Source: Onthophagus taurus (lineage: Eukaryota > Arthropoda > Insecta > Coleoptera > Scarabaeidae). Taken from it: a stretch of DNA of 64,000 nt. Under the pieces are notes generated by a model that saw only the letters and a list, made by a program, of their open reading frames with translations, was not told the origin of the DNA and did not search any database. Positions 62,501 to 64,000 of the stretch are shown one piece after another. Position 1 is the first letter of the stretch, and every line of letters begins with the position of its first letter. Made by a program: the position numbers and the translations under genes. The DNA lies in NCBI RefSeq assembly GCF_036711975.1, contig NC_091967.1, positions 11,408,001 to 11,472,000 of the forward strand, in the 5' to 3' direction.

Positions 62501-62820
62501 TAAACGCACTCTTAGACGACATCGACGGTGGGGAAAGTCAAAAGTTTAGCGAAAAAATTCGAGAGGCCGACGAAATTGCCACCGAACAAAGAGAGTACAC
62601 TCCGCCTACTCCTATAATTCCCGCCAGGAATTCGATGCATGGTGGACACACCGGGGTGTTACTTAAAAACCAAATGAAACCGAAAACGATTGATCTAACA
62701 AATGTTACCAAAAATTTTCAAATGGGGATCCAAAAAACGATATTAGAAAATGAACCTTCGGCGTCGTCACCAACGAGAAGAAAAGAAGTGCGTTTGATGG
62801 AAACAGCCGAAGTACATTAA
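59551..62820 (+). CDS. Mab-21-domain protein with N-myristoylation signal
   Basis: Exons 59551-59771, 60264-60565, 60906-62299 and 62356-62820 give 793 aa. The start MGCSNSK has glycine 2, cysteine 3 and serine 6, a strong myristoylation plus palmitoylation signal, so membrane attachment is likely. Residues about 275-560 are Mab-21-like: FEWETIFPRAERHI (407-420), HIRNLMYWECEKNYRNWP (456-473) and MPDYFIEKKNMF (497-508) match the C-terminal helical half of the Mab-21/cGAS fold. No GS...[DE]x[DE] catalytic motif of nucleotidyltransferases is visible before it, so enzymatic activity is doubtful. Residues about 596-626 are a charged helix (EKQREKKRKELEK), possibly coiled coil; the C-terminal 150 residues are low-complexity. 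The family includes cGAS-like receptors and MAB21 developmental proteins; which branch this is I cannot say. Poly(A) signal AATAAA at 62968. Confidence 0.9.
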
Positions 62821-63590
62821 TCATCTCGATAATTTATGAAAAAATGTAATTAGAAAAAATTTAGGCGTTAATAAAAAAATAAATGTGTTTGCCACTAAAC
62901 CAGTATTAAGTGAGTAGAGAAAGATTGTAGATTATCTTCTATATTTTTTAAATTTGTATATAATGTAAATAAAGATATTTATTATTTGATTGCCTTTTTT
63001 TCATGTTTCAATAAAATTATGAGACACTCCAAAACTATGTACTTATTAAATTTAATTAATTAAATTAACCGATATGAAAATGCTTTAAAAATCGTTTCGA
63101 GTATTTATTCATTAACCGTTATCTATCACCTGTAATGTTTACCGCTGCAATTAGTTGTCTAATTTTTTTTTTAATTGTATTGTGTGATGTTCTCATACTA
63201 TTACTCACAAGGAATTACGTATTTAAAACTTTATCTTATTGTTTTACAAATCATTCACACTCATGTACAATTGCACTACATGCTATATGAAGTTTTGTAA
63301 CTTATGTTGTTTTGAGATGCTTTTATAGAGGGCTGACGAAAATCACATAAGATGTGGTATCGGTCTCTTAGAATCTATGACTCTAAATTTTAGTCTATAT
63401 TACTGGACTAAAATATATTTCATAAATATACTTTGCGTTTTACAATGTTTGAAGTTTTCCAAACACAATGATCGGACACAAACTGATAATCCGAACTGTA
63501 GTATAATATTATATAGAGAAGGAGTAAGGTCAAAATAATGGTACCGACCTTGACTAGGTTATAATTGACTTTGATCTCAAGATTAGGTCA
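62821..63590. other. 3' flank of the Mab-21-like gene
   Basis: 3' UTR to about 63000 (AATAAA at 62968-62973), then AT-rich DNA with nothing recognised. Confidence 0.45.
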
Positions 63591-63596
63591 GCGGTA

Positions 63597-63834
63597 CTTT
63601 GAGTTTTTTAAGACGTATGTCACGAGTTCAGCTTTGGCCAGTAAAGCTACCGGTTGTCCTTTAGCTTATATTGCTGCTGAATTAGGTTTGGGTATTCTTC
63701 TTCCAAAAATATCATATCATGATTTGAATAAATTTGAGTAAATTTTTAAGAATAAGTACAAAAATTGGAAGCTCAATGAAAAATGTTGGAGAAGTTTTAT
63801 CAATTAGAAGAAGTTATGAAGCGGCATTCCAATC
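63597..63834 (+). pseudogene. Broken CAD CPSase-domain fragment, inverted
   Basis: 63625-63720 reads [20 protein letters not shown] and then GLGILLPK, nearly identical in pattern to the CAD CPSase stretch [20 protein letters not shown]. Then DLNKF runs into a stop. After an apparent 10-base duplication, another frame (63740-63832) reads [20 protein letters not shown] and then EAAFQ, also CPSase. About 20-25 residues between the two blocks are missing and a one-base loss precedes the first block. It lies on the plus strand, opposite to the real CAD exons at 55.3-58.5 kb. Clearly non-functional. It could be a retrocopy piece, an inverted duplication or a rearrangement trace. Confidence 0.85.
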
Positions 63835-64000
63835 CACGTGAGCACGTTATGACCTTGACCTTTGGAGGGTTCAAGGAAGAGGTTCATCAATCGGCAAATA
63901 CCTACTTCTAGCCAGGTTCATAATAAGAGTCATGTAAGTAATTATATATAAGGCAGTACACAATAACAACTATTGATTGATTGAAAAGCATTCTTAATTT
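63835..64000. other. End of window, nothing recognised
   Basis: After the CPSase fragment the similarity stops; no feature seen to the end. Confidence 0.4.

Overview
The window looks like nuclear DNA of an insect. It is strongly AT-rich, genes have several exons with GT-AG introns (many only 52-90 bp), and poly(A) signals follow the stop codons. It contains a fused animal-type CAD gene, an NRBP/Madm first exon and many decayed insect-type transposons. A beetle is my best guess from the overall feel of genes and repeats, but that is inference. I saw no rRNA, tRNA, CRISPR array or bacterial operon.

Layout. (1) 1-14.7 kb has almost no recognisable coding sequence: repeats, palindromes, a hAT-type transposase scrap, a PIF/Harbinger-like MITE and a mariner-type relic. 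It ends at a single minus-strand exon (14700-14825) that matches the conserved acidic N-terminus of the pseudokinase NRBP/Madm. The rest of that gene probably lies before base 1, which would make most of this stretch its intron. (2) 17.8-20.5 kb holds a two-exon minus-strand BTB-BACK-Kelch gene (623 aa). (3) 23.5-48.4 kb holds a tandem cluster of four plus-strand genes for small four-helix MARVEL-type membrane proteins. All share a four-exon, all-phase-0 layout. The first has an 8.6-kb intron and two alternative terminal exon pairs. A decayed extra exon 2 lies in the first intron of the second gene. Remnants of LINEs, a Ty3/gypsy-type integrase, mariner-type elements and MITEs lie in and between these genes. 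(4) 48.9-53.6 kb holds a three-exon gene for a 102-aa single-pass membrane protein that I do not recognise; its large intron carries a hAT-like element built of 355-bp tandem repeats. (5) 55.3-58.5 kb (minus) holds the last four exons of CAD: end of the CPSase allosteric domain, dihydroorotase and aspartate transcarbamoylase. (6) 59.5-62.8 kb (plus) holds a four-exon Mab-21-domain gene with a myristoylation signal, probably nested in a CAD intron. (7) 63.6-63.8 kb (plus) holds a broken piece of a CAD CPSase domain, inverted relative to the CAD exons.

How the genes relate: the four MARVEL genes are paralogues made by tandem duplication and probably act in membrane traffic or junctions. CAD makes the first pyrimidine intermediates. 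The BTB-Kelch protein is a probable Cul3 ubiquitin-ligase adaptor. Nothing in the window ties these functions into one pathway.
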